From Atkinsonella hypoxylon (Eukaryota > Ascomycota > Sordariomycetes > Hypocreales > Clavicipitaceae): a stretch of 64,000 nucleotides of DNA. The position numbers and the translations under genes are program-made. The stretch spans positions 186,001 to 250,000 of the forward strand of contig JFHB01000019.1 in assembly GCA_000729835.1 (NCBI GenBank), given 5' to 3'. The notes under the pieces were generated by a model. That model worked only from the letters and a program-made list of their open reading frames with translations, did no database searches and was not told where the DNA came from. Positions 44,101-55,635 of this stretch are shown here, in pieces (the first letter of the stretch is position 1; each line of letters begins with the position of its first letter).

Positions 44101-47100
44101 ATCTGGCACCGATGGACGTCAAGGGCTTATTGCAGACGTATCTGTCGGAATTCGATGATGAAGGAGCATATGGACACATCTCGCTGGGCAGATCATTCGC
44201 TCTCGAGCTTGGCTCTACAATTCCATCCACGGACAACCGTCTTCAATCTCTTGAGAGAGTTGGTGATTGCAACATCAATACGGGATCGGATCTCATCGCT
44301 CAGTATACCACAAGACAGGAATACCGCTATGGTGAGACATTGCCAGATCGTGGGACCGAGCTCATAAGTTTCATGAGTATGAACCAGCGATTATCACTCT
44401 CTCAGTCGAATCTTGCAGAGAGTGCCAACGCCGCCACTGCACTGGCTCACGTAGAGGCTCGCATTCTTAGTAAGAAGGCAACATCACTGCATGAGGTTCG
44501 CGACATTTTGAGGAGAGCGGCAGCTTTACTTTGCCGCAGCCACCGAGACGAGTCTGCGGTAGCTCGGTATCTCGTCAATATTCCATTCGCATTGTTTACG
44601 AAGCAATCCATCAAACTCGGTACTTCTTTGTGGCTTGGTGTCATGAATGAGAACCCGCGTCTGGAGCCCAAGCTGTTAAATAGCATCGCGCAGCAGTGGG
44701 AGTTTACAATTACCCGAAAAGTTGGTCTTTTCAGTCCAGGTTTGGCCCATCCAGACCCTTTCTTCCTTAAGAAAGAATTCAGCCCCAGCGATCTTGAACT
44801 GATGGCAAAGAAGCGGCAAGCAATCCACGACATTTTGTCCCCGCATACAAGACTTTTGCATTTCTTCTTTAGCCATTTCAATGCCACTCGTCTGGGAAGC
44901 AGCGATACTCAGAGAGTATTCATGCGCATGCTGGACCTCACGCTGACTGCTCTAAAAAGTGGACATTCCCACCCCATGGCACGAGAGTTGCAATTCCAAG
45001 TCGTTCTGCTAGGCCTCAGAGTATTACGTTCAAGCACTGCCATCGGTGCAACTGCGCAATTAAGATTCAAGGATGAAATCCTATCTGCAGGATTAGGCTG
45101 GTTCAGAAATGCCCCCAGGTGGTCGTTTGGCAGCAATATTTTACAACTGAAGACGGAATTCAAACTTATTGCAGATGTTTTGGCCGCCATGAAGCTTGGC
45201 TCCTTCATCGGTGCGCATACCGCTGGAAATGTCAAATCTCTTCAGTTGAAGGAGCAATTACTTCAATTGCTACTTGAGAATGAGCAGTCAAGGTTGGCTG
45301 TATGGATCAGTCCTGTCAACCAGCACGGGTTGCAACTCTCAGCACAACACTCGTCCAAAACCTCGATTGAGAATGCACTGTTGCCTCTCGTGAAGATAGC
45401 CTGGCAGCAGGATCCTTCTATAGCCATCGAGCTTACCACGCGGTTTCAGTTCCCGCGACTTCACAGAGAAGTCAGGCAGCTTTTGTTGTCTTCTCCTGAG
45501 AGGGCGATTGCTGACTCTGAGGCTCTGCCTCTCATGCTTGGTGGACGTCTCCCCGATGATGTAAATTCACAGCTCAAGGTAAGAATAGTCTTTTCTGATC
45601 TGCATCCTTGCGACATGGACATATATCAAGAATTTTTCTGACATCGCTCTTTAGTATCTCCTTGTGTGGGAACCAGTGAACCCCTTGACGGCTGTGACGT
45701 TGTTCATGCCTAATTACAAAGATCATCCTTTCATTATTCAATATGCTATGCGAGCTCTAGAAAGCCACTCTGTTGATGTAACCTTTTTCTATGTCCCTCA
45801 AATTGTGCAGACGCTTCGTTACGACACTCTCGGTTACGTTGAGCGTTATATTCTCGAGACAGCCCAATTTTCGCAGCTGTTTGCACACCAGATTATCTGG
45901 AACATGAAAGCGAACTCGTACAGGGATGATGATGCCCAAGTGCCAGATGAAATAAAGCCAACACTCGACAGCGTCATGGCCAAGATGGTGGATAGCTTTG
46001 CTGCCGTCGACAAAGACTTCTACGAACGGGAATTTGCGTTCTTTGACGAAGTAACGGGCATTTCGGGCAAGCTGAAACCCCTCATTAAGCGACCCAAGCC
46101 GGAGAAAAAGCAAAAGATCGAGGAGGAGCTGCGCAAGATCAAGGTCGAGGTCGGCGTGTACCTACCCAGTAACCCAGACGGTGTGGTCATCGGCATTGAC
46201 CGAAAATCCGGCAAGCCTCTTCAAAGTCACGCCAAGGCTCCTTACATGGCGACCTTCCGTATTCGCAAGAACAAGGCCGCACACGACGATATCGTGACGG
46301 GCAATGCTGTCGAGGAGACTCATAAGGAGGCCGGGTCCCACCAAGACAACACCATCGAGGTATGGCAGTCTGCTATTTTCAAAGTCGGTGACGACTGCAG
46401 ACAAGACGTGCTGGCGCTCCAAATGATTGCCGCTTTCCGAGGCATCTTTCACAGCGTCGGCCTGGAGGTGTACGTCTTCCCCTACCGCGTGACCGCCACG
46501 GCCCCTGGATGTGGCGTGATTGACGTGCTCCCCAACTCCATCTCCCGCGACATGGTAGGGCGAGAAGCCGTCAACGGCCTCTACGACTACTTCGTCTCCA
46601 AGTACGGCAACGAAGACTCCCTACGCTTCCAGCGCGCGCGGAGCAACTTTGTCAAATCCATGGCCGCCTACTCCGTCATCTCCTTCCTCTTACAGTTCAA
46701 GGACCGTCACAACGGCAACATCATGATCGACGACGCAGGACACATCTTGCACATCGACTTTGGCTTCTGCTTCGACATCGCCCCCGGCGGCATCAAGTTT
46801 GAGCGTGCCCCCTTCAAACTGACCAGCGAGATGGTGGCCGTCATGGGCGGTTCAACCGATCACCAAAGCTTCAAGCAGTTCGAGGAGCTCTGCGTCAAGT
46901 CCTTCCTCGCCAGTCGACAGTACTGCGAGAAGCTGAGCCAGATTGTGCTGCTCATGATGGACAGTGGTCTACCTTGCTTCAAGCCCGAGAGCGTCAAGCA
47001 TTTCAAGGAGCGCTTTGTCCTGGGCAAGACGGAGCGCGAGGCCGCTGACTTTATGAAGGGATTGATCAAGACGAGTTACTCTAGTTATAGCACTGGTGTG

Positions 47101-47142
47101 TATGACCAGTTCCAGCTTTTGACAAACGGTATTCCTTATTAA
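41190..47142 (+). CDS. STT4: Phosphatidylinositol 4-kinase type III alpha
   Basis: Makes PI4P from phosphatidylinositol at the plasma membrane. Exons 41190-41375, 41436-45578 and 45655-47142 (both joins phase 0; introns 60 and 76 nt) give 1938 residues, near yeast Stt4 (1900). Most of the protein is a long alpha-solenoid. The lipid-kinase unique and catalytic regions are in the last exon: DDCRQDVLALQMIAAFRGIF, then the catalytic loop KDRHNGNIMIDD with D1793 and the DFG-type HIDFGFCFD with D1811. It ends FMKGLIKTSY and DQFQLLTNGIPY, the characteristic PI4K-alpha C-terminus. The ATG at 41190 gives MRDIRAKALQRIAALSAAS, the usual N-terminus in ascomycetes. The long middle exon has no in-frame stop. 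Confidence 0.97.
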
Positions 47143-47506
47143 TCTGCCTGTTCTATCATCTTTCTTCTACTGCTCTTTTATTCCACGGTACTTTGCTAGG
47201 AACTGTGCCACCATCACTCTTTACCATAGTAATATAATCTCATATTCATCCCCGTTTTAAATCTATTACAGAGACGAAAGAGAAAAAAAAATGAATTGAG
47301 ACAAACAGGCGTATGATACTATTTTCGCCAGAAATCTCATGATGGAACGCTAGGTATCTTTCTGAGCTAATGTACATGAAAACAATTGGGGGCCTTTAAG
47401 CCAGTATACTATGTATATATGTGGGTTCTCTCGTGTTTACGCACGGACGTCCGGCAGCCAAGTGCAAATGTGTCTGGATGTCTCGGGTGAGGACGTCATG
47501 TGTCCG
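47143..47506. other. Convergent 3' intergenic region
   Basis: The ends of STT4 and the CDF transporter gene face each other. Short A-run at 47282-47290; nothing else noted. Confidence 0.6.
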
Positions 47507-49659
47507 TTATGAAGAACTCTGTTTCTGCATGTGGGTGGGTGCATTATAGCTGGTGTAGTCGACGTGCACGAAGGCCCTGTCGACGATGGGCACAGATTCC
47601 AAAAAGTACGTCAGGACCTCGCTCAGATCGTGCGAGTCCTTGAGCGGGGTGACGGCAGATAGAACGATGTCGACTTCCACAAATAGCTTGTCGCCGGCGT
47701 GGTAGGCGCGTAGGTTCTGAATCTGGCGAATGGCAGTGGCGAAGCGCATGGTGAGGTACAGGAGGAGGTTGCGCTCGTCGGGCTGGGCTGAGAATCCCGT
47801 GAGGTTGCGCACGTGGTGGGCGGACGTTTGGCTCCACGTGAGGATGACGACGAGCGAGAGCAGCAGACCGCCTGCTGCGTCAAGCCACCAGATGCGACCG
47901 TAAAAGCCGACTTGGGGTGACGCTCGTCAGTTGGTGTTGCGATTTGATAGAGTGAAAGGAACAAGAGAAGACGTACCGATGGGGAAGATGATGGAGCCGA
48001 TGTTGAATATGACGTCTGTCTTGGCGTCCTCGGCACTAAGGTTGATGTTAGCAGAAGTATGGAATTATGACTCTTGCTCGTGCGAGACGGGGAAACGTAC
48101 AGAGCGCGGACGCTAGAATTCTTCACCAGGCGACACCAGACCCAGCATGCTCCCTTGATGACAATGGTGCTGATCATGATGATGATGGCGGGCACACCGA
48201 GCTGGAGAACCTCATGCTCTGGTCTGGCGAGGCGTTGGATACATTCCAAACCAACCTGCACGAAGGAAGTGACCATGATGACGGAAAAGACTAATACGCC
48301 CACGGGCTCCAGCCTATCGTCGACAGACTTATGTTAGCAACGAATATCACAAACAGGAGGGGGAGGGGTGGTAGTGGTGTGATCCGTGCCTTCAAAAGTA
48401 GAGAATATTAACATACCTGCGACGGCCCACGGGATAGTGATGCTGATCTTGCTGGCCCTTGGAAATGAGCTTGGTGGTGGTCCAGACAATGGCAGTGCTA
48501 AGAAAATCGAGCACAGCATCGACCAAACTGGCCAAAACGGACATGGAAGGGACTGAGATGATAACAGCTAGTTTTCCGGCGAGAAGGATGACGTTGGCAA
48601 TCATGTTGATCCAAATTGCTAGAGTCACGATAGGGTCATCACTATCGATATCAGCATCCTCGAGCCACGGCAAGTTGGGCCGTGGGCCACCGTCGCTCGA
48701 CGCAGACGGCGAACGGTGGTGAGCCCCGTGGTCCTCGTCCTCACTATCGTCATGATGCTTCAACAGAGGTAGGTTCTCTGAAGAGCGGAAGATATCCTTC
48801 GGCGTGCGCTTTGGCGGCAATTGAGTCTGCTTACTGCCAGACTCGGTCAAGGTACCGTTGATGATCCCGTATGAGCCTGCCGGGAGCTGATTTTGCTCCC
48901 ACGAAGCTGAGAGAGAAGCAGTAATGGAGGCAGACAGAGTCTGGGCACCACTGGGCTCTTCAGCAATTGTTGCTGGAACATCAATGGGTTTAAACGCAGA
49001 TGCTTCGAGCTCCGCATTGTATTCATTCAATAGGTCGTGAGGAATGGACGAGTCAAGAAGACAGTCAATGTACATGTACTGCTCGATGAGCTCATTCGTT
49101 CGCTCATAATATTCGCGGCTGTGAGGGTTACGAGGCCGAGGTTAGCTACACATCACCACGGACAATCCCCCGGATCTGGAAAGGTAGCATATGGCGGACA
49201 GGAAAAAGAAATAATAATAAAAATAAAAATAATAAAAGGGGGGGGGGGTTTCTTGGTTAAATGGTAAAAATCTCACATGGGCTTTTTCATGGTCTTCAGC
49301 TCATCCTCGCTCTTCCAGTAGCGCTCCCATCGATATCGGGGGTTACTTTTGCCAATCAGATTCATGCTTCTGGCCAATGGGCCCTGGAGGATCTGAGTCA
49401 AGCGGTTCTCGTCCTTAAGAAGACGCCCAATGGCCTCATCCTCATCGTGGCGCATCCACAAGCCCCCTTCCTCATCATCGCTTGAATGTCGATGTGGATG
49501 TGGGGGCCATGAGCCCGTCAAGCTCTGATGAGATCGGCTCCTGATCAAAGAGGCGAGGGTGCCGGTCCGGGTGGCCAAAGGATAGTGGTGGTGATTGTCC
49601 TCGAGAGAGAGGAGCGACGGCCGTCGGGCCGAGCTCTGGCGATGACCCGGAGAACTCAT
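47507..49659 (-). CDS. Cation diffusion facilitator (CDF) metal transporter, Mn-type signature
   Basis: Proton-coupled divalent metal efflux or vacuolar sequestration carrier. Exons 49659-49277, 49118-48417, 48313-48101, 48035-47977 and 47910-47507 give 586 residues; phases 2, 2, 2, 1 agree. A long cytosolic N-terminus (His-rich LEDNHHHYPL, then REYYERTNELIEQYMYID) precedes six membrane helices from about residue 290. TM2 carries D328-x3-D332 (VDAVLD) and TM5 D436-x3-D440 (EDAKTD). Asp-x3-Asp in both is the signature reported for Mn-CDFs, rather than His-x3-Asp of Zn carriers. The C-terminal cytosolic domain (GDKLFVEVDIVLSAVTPLKD) is the usual ferredoxin-like fold. An upstream in-frame GTG was passed over for the ATG at 49659. 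Metal specificity is inference from motif only. Confidence 0.93.
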
Positions 49660-52332
49660 TCGTAATGGCGACACTGGAGCAAGAAACCGAGTGTGAGGTC
49701 TCAATGTCGGCACTGAAGCCGAGCGGTCTTAAAAGAAGAGAGGTGTGCGGACTGGACTCGACGAGGCTGCGGGCCGTCTCGTCAAGCTCGACATATGTTG
49801 GTTCCGGAAATCAGACAGCAACATCAAAATAAAGTGAAATGATGGCGCAGCGCGCCCGAGGTAACCAAAATGCTCGAGACCACAATATAATCGCGGGGGA
49901 GGAATAAACGTCAAAGGCCGGAGTCCGACATGGGAAAATAATGAAACATGCTCAACCGAGGGCAGCCATTGGCTGCAACAGAGAAGGTTTGTGCTAGGGA
50001 TTGAGTGCACTGATTGGCTGATTCGACCCCAGATGCACGCAGATGCATCCCGATCCAAAGCTGCAGCAGTCGACGGGCACATGAGCGCTGAAGCTCCCCC
50101 GTAGGTTCCGCTGCTGCAGTCCGCTGCAGCAGGGCTCTCACTCTGATGTCGACGTATTCCGTAATGTCTGATACATACATACGTACGTAGGTGCGTGGGA
50201 CGGGACTGGAGCTTGCCGGAGTTGGGAACCGCAACATTAAGCTTCAATCTCTTTGGCCACAAGTGCCCTGCAAGCGCCCCGATTGGCTCACCCTTAGTGG
50301 ACCCGGGCGCCGTGCCATGTAATTGGCTGGTCATTGGTGATTGACGAACTCGTCGGGAGCATGGCATGTCTCTTCCGATGCACTCGCCTGCGTCTTTTTC
50401 TCCGCGTGCCATTCTGTCGTTAATCGATGGAGATGTCCATTCGGCAGCTGAGTAAGCTTCCTGTGTACCAAATCAACAGCCGTAATGAGGGCAAGTCGTG
50501 AGGAAGCTAATGTGAGCAGCCTCTCGGGCCATAAGAGCGTTCTTTACCAGCCCTCGTCTAACTTGTAGGGCTAATCAGCTTCCATCTTGGAGGACATCTT
50601 GTCACGCCCATGCGCATCGGGTTCATCTGGTATCAATTTTAGCTGTATAATAATCTGCGCGCTATACATCTCACGCGCACGTGCTCCACTTATAGAAAAT
50701 TCTTATTAATCCATACAAAGAAGCCCCACACTCTTGTGTTGATTGTTGATCCATCGGAAACAAGTAAAGAGTGGCACAGCTGCCTTGCCTCTCTGTAGCA
50801 CGAGACTGAGATTCTTGTCGGTTCTTATTTACTCCATGTAAAAAGGTGAAATATATAATAAGCCGTTGTTTACTCCGTCGATCGTTTATTGCCCAGCGAC
50901 CGATTGAAGATAACTGCCAAAGGGATGATCCGGTCACAGGGTGGGACACGGATTGGGTTGCGTGGATGGAAGGAGGAGGAGCAACCAACCCAACCCCAGA
51001 CCAATCAGACCTTTTTTCTCTCCTTCAGCCAGCAAGGGGGACTGCAACTGCGCCACGCCTGCACTCATGCGGAAATAAAGTGGCCCAAGCAACATGGCAA
51101 AGTTTTTGATGGCCCCCCTTGTTATTAAATATCAATGATATAAGGGCGGCCCGTTAAGGCCATTCTTCATCAAGAAATCAAGACGCGCACACACATTATC
51201 GTCAATCTCAACGATGAAATAGCCTATTGTTGCAAATCTCATACCCCACGGAAAGCAGAAGCTGATACGGGGTTTCCCCTTTTCAAGTCCGCAGAAAAAT
51301 GTGATGTAGGAGAGTGAGATACGCTTTGGCAACAAGATGTTCTAATGGCCTTGCCCTAGCGATAGATGGATTGGCTCGCCACCTCATGTCATCACATGGG
51401 CCATTGCGATTGCAGAGAGATGATGATGATAAGAGCGTCAAAATGTATGTTCCCGTACATGATGGCGCCGAATACGTATTGGCAGCCATCTCCCCCTCCT
51501 CCCCTCCCCCCTTTTGGCGGTGGTGGCCTCTCATGCAGGTTGACTTTTTAACTGAGACCTTGTAAGCTGCGGCAGAGAATGGACCAGGACTCGATTTATA
51601 AAGTCCCCCGCATGCCTCTAAATACGATCGCATTGCCTCAAGCATCGTATCCAGCGGGGCCACCTCGTTCCGATGGCGCTTGCTAGGGCCTGCATTGACG
51701 TTGAAAAAAGGGCCTTTTAATAATAACCCATTGCATTATTAATGCGCATTCTCCTGGCATGATCCTAGGTAACAAAGCATGCTAGCAGACTTCTTTGCTG
51801 GATAACAAGGCACGCTGTGTGTGAACAGCGGCAGTCCTACCACTTGGGTGACAATTAACTGACGAGTTCTACGGAGTAGAATCAGAATCAGGTACATATT
51901 ATGTAAAGGGCAGGACCTGTTAGTCCCATTGTGCCGCGGCAGAATACAACATGCTGGGTTTTCCTCTTTTCTTTTCCTTTTTGTTCTCTCTCTTTTTTTT
52001 TTTTCTTTTTTTTTTTTCCTTGTTAGTATTGCACAACTTTACGCTCGGCAAGCAGGAACAGGGCACTACGAGTGTGCCTGCTCGGTAGATATGCAACTCT
52101 AGAATCATCAAGTATATACCAGGTGTCTAGAACTAGTCGATGTGGCCTTCATGAGCTGAGTTTTTAGCCCAGCTTGACCAGGTGTGGGCCGCATGCCCAA
52201 GACCAATTCTTCCTCTGCCCAATACGATTAGCAAAGTGGCTTGCCGTGTTTATGCATTACAGCAACTTGCTGGAAACCTACATGCAGAATTCTGTACAAT
52301 ATAATACTGCAGTAGGAAATACCGGGAATGAA

Positions 52333-52348
52333 TACTCCGTACTCCGTA
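52333..52348. repeat. ACTCCGTA double repeat
   Basis: TACTCCGTACTCCGTA, two overlapping copies of the motif also seen at 36951-36980. Confidence 0.8.
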
Positions 52349-52490
52349 AGTGATATAGAATCAAGGCTTACAAGCTTTACAGAGTACATTACGTGGGCTG
52401 CTCATATAAAAAGGGGGGCATTCGTGTTTGGAGGCTTGGTCGCGTTGTATTTTTCGTATGCCAAAGGAAGGTACTAAGGGATTTATTTAC

Positions 52491-52524
52491 ATAGGTAGGT
52501 ACCTAGGTAGGTACCTAGGTAGAT
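52491..52524. repeat. CCTAGGTA palindromic tract
   Basis: TAGGTAGGTACCTAGG followed by TAGGTACCTAGGTAG; two GGTACC palindrome centres. Confidence 0.85.
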
Positions 52525-53010
52525 AGAATACTACGGACGTAGGTCAGGTGGATGTGCTCTAACTATTTGCCGCGCTAGCTTAGGAGTACTCCGCAAGAAC
52601 TCCGTAGGAAAGCGGCACAGAAAAGTCTAGGTGTAGGTGGACCCACCTGGACGCCACGCGGTTGACAAATTAGCTGCTACTAGCGGTGTAGATATTCAGC
52701 GGCTGCGGAGTCCCGATTAATCTGTCAATAAATCAAACCCCTGGCCTTACATACCAAGTGTGATGCCAAGACTCGCTTTCTCCTCAGTTGCTGTGGTCTG
52801 ACAATGTCAAGGGGTTCATGGCGACTGTGCAAAAAGCTGAGGTATTGCGTGGCACATAACATACCTACCTGGGACTTGGTAATTAAATAATGGGTGATCA
52901 TCTCTGATAATAATTTCAGGGAAGTGGGCAGGGCGTGAGACCTCCACCAAACCAGCCCCTGAGTTAGTCAAGTAATGGGCTAGCGTACAGCCGACAAATG
53001 CATGCAGGCT

Positions 53011-53038
53011 GTAGCATGTAGCATGTAGCATGTAGCAT
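53011..53038. repeat. Heptamer repeat GTAGCAT, 4 copies
   Basis: Four perfect GTAGCAT units head to tail. Confidence 0.9.
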
Positions 53039-53184
53039 GAGGCTATTGGAGTGTTATTGTTTTTACTGTTGTTGTTTCTCGTCCAACGGATGCGCGGCGA
53101 AAGCCTAACTAACTACTGTCAATATTTGTTGTCATGGCATCATACAAATGATAGTCCAAAGTCTTCTTCATTTGTGCCTTGTAT

Positions 53185-53205
53185 GGTACCTAGGTAGGTA
53201 CCTAG
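53185..53205. repeat. CCTAGGTA palindromic tract
   Basis: GGTACCTAGGTAGGTACCTA; same family as the other CCTAGGTA tracts. Confidence 0.8.
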
Positions 53206-53622
53206 TTGGCACCTCATGCATGCATGCATCTAGACGCTGTCATCTAGACGCTGTCGTGCATTAGTACACAAGCCATGCTGAAGTCTTCGTCGAGCTTTGG
53301 TAGGGATGCCCTGATAATTCCAGGCTGTCTTCTTGTGTGATTGATGATGTACAGTATTTTTTTAAAAAAAAGTGTCCCTAGAATACGGACGGGTTGATGC
53401 GGGATGGTACAGGTACCTAGAACCTGGGACAATCGCGCGCCAACCTGGATTCTGTTGAACAATGATCAACTCGTGGTCAGTTGTAAGACAACACTAACAA
53501 TGTCATTAGATGTCTATGACTATCTATCCTGTCTTATCCGAGCCTGCAAGCCTAATGACTGTCGCCGTTTCTCTCCATTCCCAGTATTTTCATTCACGAC
53601 ATGCCACCGTTCTGAGTCCTTG

Positions 53623-53636
53623 ACGGAGTACTCCGT
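53623..53636. repeat. Perfect 14-bp palindrome ACGGAGTACTCCGT
   Basis: Head-to-head copies of ACTCCGT joined at TAC, giving a perfect dyad. Confidence 0.85.
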
Positions 53637-53871
53637 ATGGACAGACGCCATGCCAAACTCAACTTCCAGCCTTGGGTTAAAAAAGATCCTGCCGCGGGGG
53701 AAACAAGGGAGGCAGGGGGGGACCAGAAAGGACAACCCCGGCAGGGTGTGTGGATTAATATGTACGTACACATGGCCCCGTCCCGATCGGCCTGGCTAAA
53801 AAAGGTCCAGTCTTGGTCTGGTGTGGCCGTGTGGCCGTGCCCACAGCGAGCTTGGCTTGCTTGGCATTGCT

Positions 53872-53924
53872 GGACACACCTGGACGGACACACCTGGACG
53901 GACACACCTGGACGGACACACCTG
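53872..53924. repeat. 14-bp tandem repeat GGACACACCTGGAC, nearly 4 copies
   Basis: Three complete units GGACACACCTGGAC and 11 bases of a fourth. Confidence 0.92.
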
Positions 53925-54508
53925 AATAATTGCAGTACCCGCCTACGGAGTTGTAGCCACAGCTCATCACTCATCACCATCATTTTTATGACTGTTGCAT
54001 AATAATATGACATGGTCTGGTACGTATCTACATACTCCGTACGTCAGAGACCAACAACGTTGGTACGTGCCTGTAGTAATAGAGCGTCTGGTGGCCCGGA
54101 CTTGCCGGCCTGGATTGCTTCGGTTGGCTTTGCTTGTCCCAACGCTTACCATGCATGACCCCAGTGGTGCTGGCGACACCAGAGGAGGATTGCGCAGCTC
54201 TGTTGCTGTCGTGACTGGATGGCATCAATATTAACTAATGGTTTACTGTCTGGTGCTGGAAACGGCTGGAGAGAAATGGCACGGTGGGCATTGGATTGTT
54301 CTGAGTCCTGACTGACCCAGTGGCCCAGGGACGGGCTAGGCTGAGCCGGCTCGGCAGCACCTGGAGCAGGTGGCACGGATGCCTGCCTCGCGGTTTGATT
54401 GGCTAGGCCTCGGCTGGTCATCGTCTCTGGAAGTGGCCGACCGTGGCCGACAGTGGTCGTCTAGGGGAAGCTTGACGGTCGGTCCGCAAAACGTCCTTTG
54501 ATCTAAGC

Positions 54509-54535
<27 letters not shown>
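54509..54535. repeat. CT dinucleotide microsatellite
   Basis: CT repeated about 13 times, with an ACACCAG array beginning 12 bases downstream. Confidence 0.95.
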
Positions 54536-54539
<4 letters not shown>

Positions 54540-54547
54540 CGCTCTTC

Positions 54548-54603
<56 letters not shown>
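54548..54603. repeat. Heptamer repeat ACACCAG, 8 copies
   Basis: Eight perfect ACACCAG units. Confidence 0.95.
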
Positions 54604-54605
<2 letters not shown>

Positions 54606-55635
54606 CTGAGATTGCAGGAAACTTGCTCCCATGCCTATTTGCATTTTCTCCTTGACGCTCGTTTCATCACGCCCATCTACCCATTGATTGCGGCTCGTCG
54701 TCGGTGCTGCCTGTTCCATCTGGCTGCTCTCTTGGATTGCGTACCACGACGCCGCAACGATAACTCAATCGCCCTTTTCCGTTTTGCCTCCAGCGGCCGC
54801 CAGCTCAGCCTGGCGTGGCCACGTCCAAACGTCAACTGGGTCTCCCTCCTTTGCCCACCCGTCGACCCGTCCCTGTGGCCCAGCCGTTGGCCTTTTCTCC
54901 TGACGCCGCTTCCCCTTCTTCTGACTTGCCTTCGTAACTTCTGGCCGTAGCTCCTCATCCCTCTCGCTCGAGCGTCTCATCATTGTTCATTTCGTTCCCT
55001 TCGTTTTCTTGTCCTTTGTTCCCTGCATTGAGCCATCTTGCAACCGGTGATTTGCCTCGACTTGCTCGCTTGCGGCGCTCTGTCCATAGCAACCTTCTTT
55101 TCTACATCCCATTTTGGATATTAATGTGAGTCTTGCCAGTTTCTGAACCCTCCGAAAGTCTCCCCCTCGCCACCCTGCGCGGCACATGGTCGATAATCGA
55201 CTTTGAGCATCTGGTCCCACGATGGCGTCTTTCTGGCCTATTCGAGTCTTGATCGCTGCATTCCGTCTTCCTTTTTCAAGTACCCGCCTGGCATTTGAAA
55301 TACTAGAAGGTTTGCGGAGAAGCTCGGAGCCATCAAGTATGCTGCTGGCTCTCAGACTTCTCGTTACTAACCCCGTATTTTGTGCATCAACAACAGTCTA
55401 TTTACCATTATATATCACAACAAGTGTTCGAACGGATCACCGTCGCATCGGTTGGCTTTGTTCTGCTCCCTGCCGAAAAAACTGCTTTCTCAGATTTTAT
55501 ATCTTGCCATCGCTACGTCAAGTACTTACCCAGACCCGCTCTCAGCGAATTTCAACCGGATCAGCTGCAACTTAGGTCTCTCGAGGAGTCTTCTTTGGGA
55601 GGTATCAATAGATTGCAGCATCCCCGGCAATCTAC

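Larger units (their letters stand above)
49660..55635. other. 6-kb gene desert, repeat-rich, between divergent genes
   Basis: It separates the starts of the CDF gene (leftward) and the 912-residue protein gene (rightward). Short ORFs on both strands (for example minus 51283-51663 and 49729-50412) show no family features. The right 1 kb (54610-55635) is CT-rich and probably the promoter and long leader of the next gene. Several ATG-started frames overlap there (55222, 55380, 55382). Repeats are listed separately. Confidence 0.55.

Noticed and set aside
53872..54603. Coding meaning of the 14-bp and 7-bp tandem repeats
   Set aside because: Unit lengths are not multiples of three and the enclosing ORFs have no other coding features.
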